DNA of 59,517 bases, from assembly GCA_964484135.1 (NCBI GenBank), contig CAZAEL010000010.1:1-59517 (forward strand), read 5' to 3'. Both the position numbers and the translations under genes were made by a program. Below, one piece after another: positions 9,814 to 18,376 of the stretch (the first letter of the stretch is position 1; each line of letters starts with the position of its first letter). Under the pieces are notes generated by a model, which made no database searches, was not told where the DNA came from, and saw only the letters and a list, made by a program, of their open reading frames with translations. The stretch is from CAZAEL01 sp964484135 (lineage in GTDB: Bacteria > Elusimicrobiota > Elusimicrobia > FEN-1173).

Positions 9814-10431
9814 TCAGCCCCGGCCCGACAGGTACCGCAGCGCCTCGCGGATCATGTCCTGGGAGGAAGCCCCCGCTCCCAGCGCGCCGCGGGCCGACTG
9901 GGCCGCCTCGCGGGCGGACGTCTCCCGGTATCCCAGGCTGACCAGCCCCTGGACCGCGTCCTCGAAGGACGAATCCGTCCCGCGCGCGGCGCGGCCCGCC
10001 TTCAGGAAGGGCGCGGCCTCCATTTTCCCCTGCAGGGCGTTGACGATTTTTTCCGCGGTCTTGTGGGTGAAGCCGAAGAGGGACACCAGGACCCGCGTGT
10101 CCTTTTCCAGGACGGCGCGGCGGAAGTCCGGCAGGGACTTGGCCGCCTTCTCCAAGAACTCCAGGGCCTTCTTGGCGCCGGTGCCCGGCACGTTGTCCTT
10201 CAGCACGTTGAAAATCTGCCGCTCCTCCGCGTTCAGGAAACCGTACAGGGTCACGCCCCCGCCGTACATGGCCACGGACTCCACGACGTACAGGAACGTT
10301 TCCTGGCCCGCGGCCGGAAGCTGGGCCAGGGACGAGGGGTTCAGCGTCACCAAATACCCCACGCCGCCGGCCTCGATGACCGCGCCCTCCTCCGTCTTCT
10401 CCAAAACCGCGCCCCGCAGGCTGGCGATCAT
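9814..10431 (-). CDS. ruvA: Holliday junction DNA-binding protein RuvA
   Basis: A 205-residue RuvA. Domain I begins MIASLRGAVLEK with the GVGYLV strand; domain II contains helix-hairpin-helix segments (VPGTGAKKALEFLEK and VSLFGFTHKTAEKIV); a flexible acidic-poor linker leads to domain III (DAVQGLVSLGYRETSAREA), which contacts RuvB. The ATG at 10431 lies inside the right-hand ATGAT copy that borders a palindromic element, so the original start probably overlapped the ruvC stop. Functional residues look intact. Confidence 0.97.
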   Translation of the reverse strand: MIASLRGAVLEKTEEGAVIEAGGVGYLVTLNPSSLAQLPAAGQETFLYVVESVAMYGGGVTLYGFLNAEERQIFNVLKDNVPGTGAKKALEFLEKAAKSLPDFRRAVLEKDTRVLVSLFGFTHKTAEKIVNALQGKMEAAPFLKAGRAARGTDSSFEDAVQGLVSLGYRETSAREAAQSARGALGAGASSQDMIREALRYLSGRG

Positions 10432-10492
10432 CCCATCACCTGCTTTTCCGCCGAAGGCGGAACCAAGGTTCCGAAGCAGGGGATGGGATCAT
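10427..10492. mobile_element. palindromic miniature element, copy 1 (between ruvC and ruvA), with 5-bp duplication
   Basis: The 56-bp segment 10432-10487 reads CCCATCCCCTGC at one end and GCAGGTGATGGG at the other (minus strand), with an inner palindrome TTCCGCCTTCGGCGGAA. It is bordered on both sides by ATGAT (10488-10492 and 10427-10431). The left duplicate supplies the ruvA start ATG and the right one the ruvC stop TGA. Removing the element and one ATGAT would leave a normal ATGA overlap between ruvC and ruvA. A second copy at 29610-29676 has the same design. No transposase is nearby, so it is non-autonomous. Confidence 0.85.
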
Positions 10493-11004
10493 CCCGCCGC
10501 CTGTTTTGCCGCCGGGGCGGTCAACGCCGTCAGGCGGGCCGTGTGGATGTGGCAAAGCGCCACGGCCAGGGCGTCCGCCGCGTCGTCGGGCTTGGGCACG
10601 GCCTTGAGGCCCAGGAGCCGCTGCACCATGCCCTGCATCTGGAATTTCTCCGCGCCGCCGAAACCGGTCAGCGCCATCTTCACCTGGCGGGGGTTGTATT
10701 CGTGCACGGGCAGGCCCATCTCGCTCAGCACCAGGAGCACCACGCCGCGGCCGTGGCCCACGCTGGCCGCGCTCACGCTGTTCTTGGCGAAGTAGAGCTC
10801 CTCCACCGCGGCCACGTCGGGTCTTTCGGTCCGGATGAGCTGTCGAAGGGATGAGGCCAACTGGGACAGGCGGGAAACCAGGGGCGTCCGGGCCGGCGTC
10901 TCGAAACATCCGTACCGGACCGTCCGGAAACGGTCGGGGGAGGACTGCTCCAGCAGGCCCCAGCCCGTGGTGGCCATGCCGGGGTCGATCCCCAGGACCT
11001 TCAT
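10489..11004 (-). CDS. ruvC: Holliday junction resolvase RuvC
   Basis: A 171-residue RNase H-fold endonuclease. The acidic residues of the active site are visible in order: Asp7 in VLGIDPG, the Glu pair in VAAVEELYFAKN, and the C-terminal DDAADALAVALCH. RuvC cuts Holliday junctions presented by RuvAB. The start is ATG at 11004, with no competing start. The stop TGA lies in the duplicated ATGAT bordering the palindromic element; the protein tail KQAAG is therefore probably unchanged by the insertion. Confidence 0.97.
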   Translation of the reverse strand: MKVLGIDPGMATTGWGLLEQSSPDRFRTVRYGCFETPARTPLVSRLSQLASSLRQLIRTERPDVAAVEELYFAKNSVSAASVGHGRGVVLLVLSEMGLPVHEYNPRQVKMALTGFGGAEKFQMQGMVQRLLGLKAVPKPDDAADALAVALCHIHTARLTALTAPAAKQAAG

Positions 11005-11008
11005 AAAA

Positions 11009-11100
11009 GGGGGGCTGGGGACTGGGGTCTAGGGACTGGTTCAAGGGACAAAAGGCATGTATTCCTTCCGCCAGTCCCCGGCCCCCAGCCTCCAGTCCCG
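11009..11100. repeat. inverted repeat between yebC and ruvC
   Basis: The 100-bp gap between yebC and ruvC is filled by G/C-rich inverted arms: GGGGCTGGGGACTGG at 11011-11025 against CCAGTCCCCGGCCCC at 11071-11085 (14 of 15 complementary), with further GGGACTGG/CCAGTCCC units at 11032-11039 and 11092-11099. The units resemble dispersed GGGACTGG repeats. It could act as an attenuator or be a separate repeat family; there is no U-run, so it is not a clear terminator. Confidence 0.6.
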
Positions 11101-11104
11101 GACT

Positions 11105-11836
11105 TCATTCTTTGATGTCGCAGTTGGTGTACACCTCTTTCACGTCGTCGTGCTCCTCCAGCTCCTCCATCAGGGCCACCATCTGCTCGGCCTCGTTTCC
11201 GGACAGCGGGACCGTGGTCTGGGGCAGCATGGTGAGCTCCGCGGAGGCCAGGGGCACCTTGGCGGCGGCGAGCGCGGCCTTGACCTTCTCGAAGTCCGCG
11301 GGCGCGGTGACGACCTCGTACACCTCCTCGTCGTCGGACTTCAGGTCCTCCATGCCCGCGTCCAGCCCCAGGCTCATGAGCTTGTCCTCGTCGGCCCAGT
11401 CTTTCTTGGACACCACGATCTGCCCCTTGGGCTGGAACATCCAGGCCACGCAGCCCGACTCCCCCAGGTTGCCGTTGTGGTTGGAAAAAATCTTGCGGAT
11501 CTCGGAGGTGGTGCGGTTCCGGTTGTCCGTGGTGCCGGTCAGGAAGACGGCGGCCCCGCCCGGGCCGTACCCCTCGTAGGACACCTCCTCGTACACCACG
11601 CCCGGGATCTCGCCGGTGCCCCGGGCGATGGCCTTCTTGACGTTGTCCAAAGGCATGTTGGCGGCCTTGGCGTCGTCCACGGCCTTGCGGAGGCGCGGGT
11701 TGTTGTCCGGGTTGCCCCCGCCGACCTTGGCGGCCACGGTCAGCTCGCGCACGATCTTGGTGAAAATCTTGCCGCGCTTGGCGTCCGCCGCGCCTTTTTT
11801 GTGTTTGATCCCTGCCCAGCGTGAATGGCCTGACAT
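11105..11836 (-). CDS. yebC: YebC/TACO1-family translation or transcription factor
   Basis: A 243-residue YebC. It begins with the family signature MSGHSRWAGIKHKKGAADAK and continues with RGKIFTKIVREL, NPRLRKAVDDAKAANMP and YEGYGPGGAAV. Members are proposed to help ribosomes through proline-rich stretches (YebC2/TACO1) or to regulate transcription (PmpR-like); the sequence alone does not decide which. An AGGAG ribosome binding site precedes the ATG. In many genomes yebC leads the ruvCAB operon, as here. Confidence 0.95.
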   Translation of the reverse strand: MSGHSRWAGIKHKKGAADAKRGKIFTKIVRELTVAAKVGGGNPDNNPRLRKAVDDAKAANMPLDNVKKAIARGTGEIPGVVYEEVSYEGYGPGGAAVFLTGTTDNRNRTTSEIRKIFSNHNGNLGESGCVAWMFQPKGQIVVSKKDWADEDKLMSLGLDAGMEDLKSDDEEVYEVVTAPADFEKVKAALAAAKVPLASAELTMLPQTTVPLSGNEAEQMVALMEELEEHDDVKEVYTNCDIKE

Positions 11837-11859
11837 GAAAAAATCTCCTTTAAGAAATG

Positions 11860-11881
11860 CGCCCGCCCTCTGCGGCGGGCG
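11860..11881 (-). terminator. hairpin between the ligase/TPR gene and yebC
   Basis: A perfect 8-bp stem, CGCCCGCC with GGCGGGCG, loops over CTCTGC in the 88-bp gap between the stop at 11925 and the yebC start. On the minus strand it is followed by CATTTCTT, a weak U-tract; on the plus strand it is followed by TATTTTT. It may end the ligase/PorV transcript, but termination strength is doubtful. Confidence 0.45.
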
Positions 11882-11924
11882 TATTTTTAGATTTTACTAG
11901 AAGTCACTTCAAAAATCCACCCGC

Positions 11925-14351
11925 TCAGGACGCGGGGAACGGCTCCCCCAACGAACGAAAAACCTCCCGGACCTCCGGGTCCTGGGGCCTTTCCCGGGCC
12001 AGCTTTTGGAAAAGGTCCCTGGCCGCGGCCCGGTCCCCTTCCTTTAAATAGAGGCGGCCCAGGCCCAGGCGGGCCTGCCAATGGCCCGGCTCCCAGGACA
12101 GGACCTGCGCGTAGGCCTCCCGGGCGCCGTCGCCGTCGCCCGCGGCCGCCAGGACGCCGGCCAGGGCCAGCCGGACCGGGAGGTTCTCGGGCGCCAGCCG
12201 CGCCGCCTCCTCCGCCAGACGGCGGGCCTGGGCCCAATCCGACCGGGCCGCGGCCCGGCGCGTCTCCTCCCACAGGGCGGGCAGCCTCAGCAACGCGTGG
12301 TCCTTCCGGCCCAGGGCCGCCAGCGCCACGCGCAAGTTCTTCCAGGCGATCTCGAATTGAAAATCCAGGCGCAGGGCCCGGCCGTACGCCTCCAGCGCTT
12401 TTTCGTGCCGGCCGAGCTTCGTGTACAAATATCCCAGGTTGTTCCAGAAATCCCGGTCCCGCGGGAAATAGGACACAGCCCTTTCGAAATGGTCCGCCGC
12501 GGTCTCCCAGTCCTTCCCGCGCGAGAGGTAGAGGTTCCCCAGGGCCCGGTGCGCCTCGATGGACAGCGGGTTGATCAGGAGAGCCACGCGGTAGCTCATC
12601 GCCGCCTCGTCCGCGCGCCCCAACTGCGCCAGCACCGTGCCCTTGTTGAAATGGATCTCGTCGTACCCCGCGTTGGCCGCCAGGGCCTCGTCGTACGCCC
12701 ACAGGGCCTTCTCCGCCATGTGCGCGGCCTCCTGGGCCAGCCCCTTTTCCGCGGCCCAACGGGACTGGCGGGCGTACGCGTTGGCGAGCTCATAGTTGTT
12801 GTTGACTTCCCAGCGTCGGAAGGCGCGGGACTTTTCCGTCTCCGCGATGGCGCCCTTCACGTCCTCCTGCTTGGCCTTCTTGAAGCCGGCGAAGTAATGC
12901 ACCTCCGCCTTCCACTGGGTGTACGCCAGCCCCGCCCCCCCCAGGCACAAGGCCGACAGGACCGCGGCCAGGGACCAGGCCCGGGGGCCGCGGAAGGCGA
13001 AGACCCGCGTTTCGCCGGGAGAGAAAGCGCGGGCCAGGGAACCCGTCATCCACCAGAAGAGGAACGCCGGCACCGCGAAAAACAGGGACACGTTGCCGAA
13101 AAAATTGTCCGCCATCATGCCCGCGCCGCCGGCGAACAGGGCCCAGGCCGCCAGCCGCCGCTCTTCCTCCAGGGCGGGGACGCGCCGGATCACCAGCGCC
13201 GCCGTCAACGCGGCGATCCAGAGGAAAATCCCCAGGCCCAGGGTCCCGGTCTGGGACCAGATTTCCAGGACCACGTTGTGGGCGTTGTTGGCGTGGGTGC
13301 GGAATCCCCGGAACACCTCGTCGGACAGGTACCATCCCTGGTAAAAGGGATAGAACAGCTCGAAACAGCCCCAGCCTTTCCCGAGCAGGGGGCGCTCCTT
13401 GACCATGTCCCAGGCGCAGGACCAGATCATGAGGCGCTGGTGCCAGGAGCCGTAGGATTTTTCCCGGGTCACCCCGCGCGCCAGTTCGGTCATGCGGTCC
13501 AGGGGCCGCATGGGCCGGTCGTTCAAGGGGCTGGAAGGCCAAAAAGCCGCCATCAAGAAGACCGCCCCCAGGAGGAGCCCCAGCCGCCGGCGCCGCTCCC
13601 AGGCCAGCTTCTTCGCGAACCCGAGGAAAACGCCCGCCGCCACGGCGCCGCCGATCCAGGAGGACCGGGTCATGGTGCAGATGATGGCCGCGGAAAATGT
13701 CAGGAAAAGAGCGGCGGCGCCCCAGGCCCGGCGCGCGGTCCTGGCGCGCAGGAACCTGTCCAGGGCCGCGGGCAACAGGAGCACCAAATAGGAAGACAGG
13801 AAATTGGGGTTGCCGAAGGTGGACACCGGTCGTCCGCCGTACGGGTCCAGGGCCTTGGGCCAGATGATCTCGCGGCCGGAATATTGGAGGACGCCGTACA
13901 TCCCCGCCGCAACGCCCACGGCCAAGGCCAGCCGTTGGAAACGCTCGTCCCAGGCCGGGTCCTTGACCTGGACCGCCAGCCAAAAGGCCAAAAGGCAGTT
14001 GACGACCAGGAAGAGGGTGACCCGTTTCCCTTCGTTCCAGACGGGCAGGCGGAAAGGCGGGTGGTCCCACCAGGACAGGGCCCAGGAGGCCAGCGCCACG
14101 GCCAGGAAAATCAGCAGGGGCCCGTCCAGCGGGGTGCGCGCCGCCGCGAAGGTCCCGGCCCGGAGCGCGGACAGGACCACGACCAAAAGCGCCAGGCAGA
14201 GGCCGGCCTGCAGGAGGCTGATCTGTGTGAAATAGGGGTTGCGCGTCAGGTCCGTGAAAAACAGCAGGGGGCAGACCAGGTGGACGAAGGCCAGGAGCCA
14301 GAAAACGGGGCGGGGCGGGGCGGAAACGGCGGGCGGAAAGGCGGGGGTCAC
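11925..14351 (-). CDS. O-antigen ligase-like membrane protein with C-terminal TPR repeats
   Basis: An 808-residue protein. Residues about 1-430 hold ten or more hydrophobic segments with a Wzy/WaaL-like region: RPVSTFGNPNFLSSYL, TMTRSSWIGG and a large loop containing HANNAHNVVLEIWSQTG. Residues about 470-800 are tetratricopeptide units (for example GYDEIHFNKGTVLAQLGRAD and FWNNLGYLYTKLGRHEKALE). WaaL/Wzy enzymes join or polymerise lipid-linked glycans at the periplasmic face of the inner membrane; PglL-type O-oligosaccharyltransferases share the fold. The substrate cannot be told. It lies 33 bp after a related 933-residue gene. Confidence 0.82.
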   Translation of the reverse strand: MTPAFPPAVSAPPRPVFWLLAFVHLVCPLLFFTDLTRNPYFTQISLLQAGLCLALLVVVLSALRAGTFAAARTPLDGPLLIFLAVALASWALSWWDHPPFRLPVWNEGKRVTLFLVVNCLLAFWLAVQVKDPAWDERFQRLALAVGVAAGMYGVLQYSGREIIWPKALDPYGGRPVSTFGNPNFLSSYLVLLLPAALDRFLRARTARRAWGAAALFLTFSAAIICTMTRSSWIGGAVAAGVFLGFAKKLAWERRRRLGLLLGAVFLMAAFWPSSPLNDRPMRPLDRMTELARGVTREKSYGSWHQRLMIWSCAWDMVKERPLLGKGWGCFELFYPFYQGWYLSDEVFRGFRTHANNAHNVVLEIWSQTGTLGLGIFLWIAALTAALVIRRVPALEEERRLAAWALFAGGAGMMADNFFGNVSLFFAVPAFLFWWMTGSLARAFSPGETRVFAFRGPRAWSLAAVLSALCLGGAGLAYTQWKAEVHYFAGFKKAKQEDVKGAIAETEKSRAFRRWEVNNNYELANAYARQSRWAAEKGLAQEAAHMAEKALWAYDEALAANAGYDEIHFNKGTVLAQLGRADEAAMSYRVALLINPLSIEAHRALGNLYLSRGKDWETAADHFERAVSYFPRDRDFWNNLGYLYTKLGRHEKALEAYGRALRLDFQFEIAWKNLRVALAALGRKDHALLRLPALWEETRRAAARSDWAQARRLAEEAARLAPENLPVRLALAGVLAAAGDGDGAREAYAQVLSWEPGHWQARLGLGRLYLKEGDRAAARDLFQKLARERPQDPEVREVFRSLGEPFPAS

Positions 14352-14384
14352 GGGGAGCCGGTGGGGGCCGACGTCCTTACGACG

Positions 14385-17186
14385 TCACTTCTTGGCGGGC
14401 GGCTGCTGGAACACGCTCCGCACGTCCGGGTCGTCGGGCCGCATGGCGCGGAGCCGCTGCCACAGGTCCACCGCCTTGTCCTGCACGTTGGCGCGGGAAT
14501 AGAGGATGGCCAGCCCTTTCATGGACTCAAAGGTCCACTTTTCCTTCTCCGCGGTGGTGTCGGCGCTCTCTTCCAGCGCGGCCTGGTAGTGGGCCACGGC
14601 CTTCTTGAACTCCTCCGCCTCCGCCGGCAACACGGCGCGGCCCGGGTTCCGGTTCACCAACAGGATGTAGAACATGCGCCCCAGGTTGATGTGGGTCTCC
14701 ACGTTCCGTTCGGGGTAGTAGCGACGCACCACGTTCTCCGAGTTGTAGGGCAGGGCGTCCTTGTACGCCTGCTCGGCCTTGTCGTATTCGCCCCGGGAAA
14801 AGTGGATGTACGCCATCCGGTAATGGTTGGGCGGGAAAACGGGGTCCAGGTTCCGGTACAGGCGGAAATGCTTCAAAGCCAGGTCCCAGTACTCCTGGCA
14901 TTTGGCCTCGTTCCCCCAGGATTTCTCCATGTCCCCCAGCTTCAGGTACACCAGGCCCACCTGGTGGTGGGTCTGGACGTAATTGGGCGCGAACTTCTTC
15001 AGCCGATCGTACGTCTCCAGGGCCTTGCGCCAAGTTTGCTCCGCCTTTTCCTTCATGGCCACGGCCGTCCCCATGTCCCCCCGCTGGCGCGCCTCCAGGC
15101 CCCGGCTGTGGAAGGCGGAGCCCCAGTCGTTGTACACGTTGCCGATGAAGTACCGGGCCATGGGGAAGAAGGGGTTCTGACGGACCACCTGTTCATAATG
15201 CTCCAGCGCGCCGCCCACCTCCCGGTATTCCCTCTGCATGTCCGGCGGGAAGTTCGCCACCGCGGAGTCGAACTCCGGCGACTTGGCCCACACCCCCTGT
15301 TTGGAGAAAAAGATGGCCAGGTTGTGGTTGATGTCCGCCATGAAAAAATTCCGGAAAACGTTGTACCCGTACGCCCCGGCGCCGGCCAGGAGCAGGAAGG
15401 CCAGGAAGACCCAGGGGGGCTGGCGCCGCAGGTCCTTTTCGACCGCGTCGCCGGTCAAGGCCGCGCCGGAGGGCGCGGAAACCGCGGGCTCCTCCGGAAC
15501 GAGCCGCAGTTCCAGGGCCTCCCCCAAAAGCCACAACGCCCCGCCCAGCAACAGGCAGACGGGAAGCTTGATGTCCAGGCTCAAAAACACCGCGGTCCAA
15601 AACACGGCCACGGCCCCGCGGACCCAACGGTCCACGGGAGACGGCGCGTCCTGCCGCAGGGGGACGCTCTCCTGCCGCACCAGGCTGGCCACCAGGCCGG
15701 GCAGGAGCAGGGAATAGATGCCCGACGACACGAACCGCACGGACACGTCCACGAACCAATGGCTCAAGGCCCCCCACCAGGCGCCCAGGTACGCCAGGAG
15801 GCTGTAGGCCCTCTCCCCGTACCCGGCCGCGGAGACGGGCGGCCCCCGCGGGTCCTGAAGGGTCAGACGGTTCAGGGCCTTCACCCCCAGCCAGCTCACG
15901 GTCAGGACCAGCCACAAGAAGATCCCGAACCCCAGGGCGCCTTCGTCGTACCAAATCTCCAAATATTCGTCCTCGGCGTGGTCGGTCTCGGTGTTGGACT
16001 TGGCCTCCACCAGGATGATCTCGGGCCGGCGGTACGCGGGATAGGCCCATTTGAAGCTCCCGATGCCCGTGCCCAGGATGGGCTGCTCCCGGATCATCTC
16101 CCAGGTGGCGATCCAGGTGAAGACGCGGAAGCTCACGGACTGGAACCGCCGCCGGGCGTAGTACCCCACCACCAGGGCGCCCAGGGCCACCGTGACCAGC
16201 ACCACCGCCAGCAGGCGTCGCGCCACCTGCCGGGCGTGCGTGCCGCCGAAGAAAAAGCCCACCAGGAGCGTGGTGAACGACAGCGCGGCCAGGAACCCCA
16301 GCCAGGCGCCCTTGGTCTCGGTGGCGTACAGGTTCACGAACATGGCGCCGAAGAACAGGAGCATGCCCGAGGCCGCGGCCGTGGGCGTCTTCCACCACAC
16401 CAGGGCCAGGGCCAGGACCACGCTCAGCACCAACCCCGCCTGCACCCAGCCCCGCGAGGCCGCGGTCACGCCGCCGAAGGCGCCGGTGAAGAGACGGTCC
16501 GCGCAATAGACCACCAGCACCATGAGCGCGGTCAGCACATAGGGGCGGAAGATCTGCCCGCCGCTGCGCAGGTACACGGCCAAGAGGATGGGCGTGATGA
16601 TCACCAGGAAGTTGCCGTAAAAGTTGGGGTTCCCGAAGGTGGAAAAGGGCCTGAGCCCGAAGGCGTGCCGCCAGACGAAAGGGTCCAGCCCGATGCCCTG
16701 GCCCGGCGGGAAAAGCCGGGTGTCGAAATACTGGACGAAGCCGTAGAACACGCACACGCCGAAGGCGGCCAGGAGCCACCGCAGGAGCCGCCGGTGCCGG
16801 TCCCACCCGCGAAATTCCAAAATGACGATGAGCCCCATGAAGGCGTACAGCACGCGGCGCAGGAATTCGTCCACGCTGCCGGCCATGAAAGAGGACTGCA
16901 GGAAGGACAGCACCCCGGACCCCAGCACCGCCAAAAATGGCGCCAGGAGCGGCAGGTCCTTCCGCTCGAAAGGCCAGCGCCGCTCCGCCGCGAGCTGGGC
17001 CAGCCACAGCAGGATGACGAGCGAACAGCCGACCTGCGTCAGGGTGATCTTGATCTGGGCGGAGTCGTAGGTGCGCAGATAGAAGGACACCGTCACCAGG
17101 AAATAAACGCCCGGCAACAGGTGGCCCACCAGGCGGGACAGCAGTTGGGCCAGGGGCGATTCGGAGGCGGCGGATGTCGGCGTCAT
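14385..17186 (-). CDS. second O-antigen ligase-like membrane protein with TPR repeats
   Basis: A 933-residue paralogue-type neighbour of the 11925-14351 gene. The ATG at 17186 starts MTPTSAASESPLAQLL; the frame extends further upstream but overlaps the PorV-like gene and was rejected. The N-terminal two thirds carry about a dozen membrane helices, FSTFGNPNFYGNFLVI (a shared FGNPNF motif), TKGAWLGF, and a long loop with HAEDEYLEIWYDEGALG, the WaaL/Wzy_C-like segment. The C-terminal third is soluble and TPR-like (AYKDALPYNSENVV, VGLVYLKLGDMEKS). Same gene order, architecture and motifs suggest tandem duplication followed by divergence. Confidence 0.82.
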   Translation of the reverse strand: MTPTSAASESPLAQLLSRLVGHLLPGVYFLVTVSFYLRTYDSAQIKITLTQVGCSLVILLWLAQLAAERRWPFERKDLPLLAPFLAVLGSGVLSFLQSSFMAGSVDEFLRRVLYAFMGLIVILEFRGWDRHRRLLRWLLAAFGVCVFYGFVQYFDTRLFPPGQGIGLDPFVWRHAFGLRPFSTFGNPNFYGNFLVIITPILLAVYLRSGGQIFRPYVLTALMVLVVYCADRLFTGAFGGVTAASRGWVQAGLVLSVVLALALVWWKTPTAAASGMLLFFGAMFVNLYATETKGAWLGFLAALSFTTLLVGFFFGGTHARQVARRLLAVVLVTVALGALVVGYYARRRFQSVSFRVFTWIATWEMIREQPILGTGIGSFKWAYPAYRRPEIILVEAKSNTETDHAEDEYLEIWYDEGALGFGIFLWLVLTVSWLGVKALNRLTLQDPRGPPVSAAGYGERAYSLLAYLGAWWGALSHWFVDVSVRFVSSGIYSLLLPGLVASLVRQESVPLRQDAPSPVDRWVRGAVAVFWTAVFLSLDIKLPVCLLLGGALWLLGEALELRLVPEEPAVSAPSGAALTGDAVEKDLRRQPPWVFLAFLLLAGAGAYGYNVFRNFFMADINHNLAIFFSKQGVWAKSPEFDSAVANFPPDMQREYREVGGALEHYEQVVRQNPFFPMARYFIGNVYNDWGSAFHSRGLEARQRGDMGTAVAMKEKAEQTWRKALETYDRLKKFAPNYVQTHHQVGLVYLKLGDMEKSWGNEAKCQEYWDLALKHFRLYRNLDPVFPPNHYRMAYIHFSRGEYDKAEQAYKDALPYNSENVVRRYYPERNVETHINLGRMFYILLVNRNPGRAVLPAEAEEFKKAVAHYQAALEESADTTAEKEKWTFESMKGLAILYSRANVQDKAVDLWQRLRAMRPDDPDVRSVFQQPPAKK

Positions 17187-17241
17187 GAAGGCGGGACGGG
17201 ACGCGGAGGGGTCAAAGGGTCGCCGGCGAGGGAAAGGGGCT

Positions 17242-18189
17242 TCAATGGGCGACGGCGAACCGCCAGCCGACGGAAATCCGGTGGGAGTCTCCCAGGTCGC
17301 CGAAGGGCAGGAAGGCGTAATCCGCGCGGAAGGCCTCCACCTGCACGCCCACGCCCACGGCCGCGCCCGCCTCCGGCCCCAGGCCGGAACTTTCAAACCC
17401 GTACTTGTACCCGAAGCGGAAAAATCCCATCTGGTTCCAGTTCAGCTCTCCGCCCACGCGCCACTCGGCGCCCCCTTCAAAGTGGTGGACCAGCTCCGTG
17501 CCCCACTGCATCCATTTTTCCGGGGACCAATGGGCCCCGGCCCGCGCCCGGAGCGGCGGCGGCACGGACTGGGAAATGTATTTGCCGGAGGTCCCCGCGT
17601 TCTGCAGCACCAGGGCCGCGCGCCAGCGGCGGTTGATGCGGTAAATCCCCCCCGCGTCCGCCAGGACGGACACCGCGGACTCGGAATCCAAAGTTTCCTG
17701 GGCGATCTTCAGGGTGCCGCCCAGGGCCAGGTTGCTGGTGTGGCGGCGCCCCCAGGAGACCGAAAGCAGGCGGCTGCCCGCGTCCAGCTCGCCCGTCTCC
17801 GTGAAACGGTCCACGGCCGCGGGGTCGTATTTCGTCCCCACGATGTCCCCCACCCGGCCCACGCCCACGGACACGCCCCAGCCGCCGCGCTTGTACGGGA
17901 TCACCACGCCCAAATTGTCGTAGGACATGTCCTGGTAATGGCTCACGTGCTGGAAGGAGGCCTCGCCCGCGGCCATGTGGGCCAGGCCGGCGGGGTTGGA
18001 ATGGAGCAGGAGGGCGTCCCCCACGAAGGCGGAGGTGGCCTCGGCCATGGCCGCGGAACGGGGGTACGGCGAGGTCTTCAGGAACAAAAACCCGGTCCGG
18101 CCCGCGGAGCCCGCGTGGAGCGAAAGCGACGGCCCCAGCCAGAAGGCCAGGGCCGCCGCCGCGACTTTGACGCCTTTGTTCTTATTCAT
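17242..18189 (-). CDS. PorV/PorQ-type outer-membrane beta-barrel protein
   Basis: A 315-residue exported protein: ATG at 18189, basic start MNKNKGVKV, hydrophobic core AAAALAFWLGPSLSLHAG. The mature part opens with GFLFLKTSPYPRSAAMAEATSAF and DALLLHSNPAGLA, the family pattern seen in PorV/UPF0164 barrels, and ends in a C-terminal aromatic strand HRISVGWRF. Amphipathic strands alternate throughout. PorV proteins serve as outer-membrane partners for secretion or surface attachment. It starts only 8 bp after tRNA-Thr, with no Shine-Dalgarno sequence, so its mRNA may be released by tRNA 3' processing. A related stump lies at 18377-18478. Confidence 0.88.
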   Translation of the reverse strand: MNKNKGVKVAAAALAFWLGPSLSLHAGSAGRTGFLFLKTSPYPRSAAMAEATSAFVGDALLLHSNPAGLAHMAAGEASFQHVSHYQDMSYDNLGVVIPYKRGGWGVSVGVGRVGDIVGTKYDPAAVDRFTETGELDAGSRLLSVSWGRRHTSNLALGGTLKIAQETLDSESAVSVLADAGGIYRINRRWRAALVLQNAGTSGKYISQSVPPPLRARAGAHWSPEKWMQWGTELVHHFEGGAEWRVGGELNWNQMGFFRFGYKYGFESSGLGPEAGAAVGVGVQVEAFRADYAFLPFGDLGDSHRISVGWRFAVAH

Positions 18190-18197
18190 CAAATGAA

Positions 18198-18269
18198 AGC
18201 CGAGGATGAGACTCGAACTCACAACCTATCGCTTACGAAGCGATTGCTCTACCATTGAGCTACCTCGGC
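18198..18269 (-). tRNA. tRNA-Thr (anticodon CGU)
   Basis: The minus strand folds into a complete cloverleaf: acceptor GCCGAGG with CCTCGGC, D arm from TAGCTCAATGGTAGAGC, anticodon stem ATCGC/GCGAT enclosing TTCGTAA (anticodon CGT), and T arm GTGAG-TTCGAGT-CTCAT (last pair a wobble). The discriminator base is U at 18198 and no CCA is encoded. It reads ACG codons. It sits between a terminator hairpin and the PorV-like gene. Confidence 0.96.
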
Positions 18270-18286
18270 AAAAATCCGGTTGACCC

Positions 18287-18322
18287 CTCAAAAACCCGCA
18301 GGGGGATGTCCCAACGGCGGGT
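18287..18322 (-). terminator. rho-independent terminator after the M23 peptidase islet
   Basis: On the minus strand ACCCGC (18317-18322) pairs with GCGGGT (18294-18299), with an additional inner GGG/CCC pairing, and is followed by TTTTTGA. It lies between the end of the M23 gene/barrel stump and tRNA-Thr, so it would insulate the tRNA-PorV unit from the upstream islet. Confidence 0.75.
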
Positions 18323-18376
18323 ATTGTATCAATTTGTGGGATTTCTAGGAACTTGGTTGGCGCAGCGGAACAGAAG

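Noticed and set aside
12081..17636. An 1,851-codon open frame on the plus strand
   Set aside because: It lies opposite two well-supported membrane-protein genes, has a Gly/Pro/Arg/Gln-rich composition, no ribosome binding site and no domain pattern; long antisense frames are expected at this G+C content.
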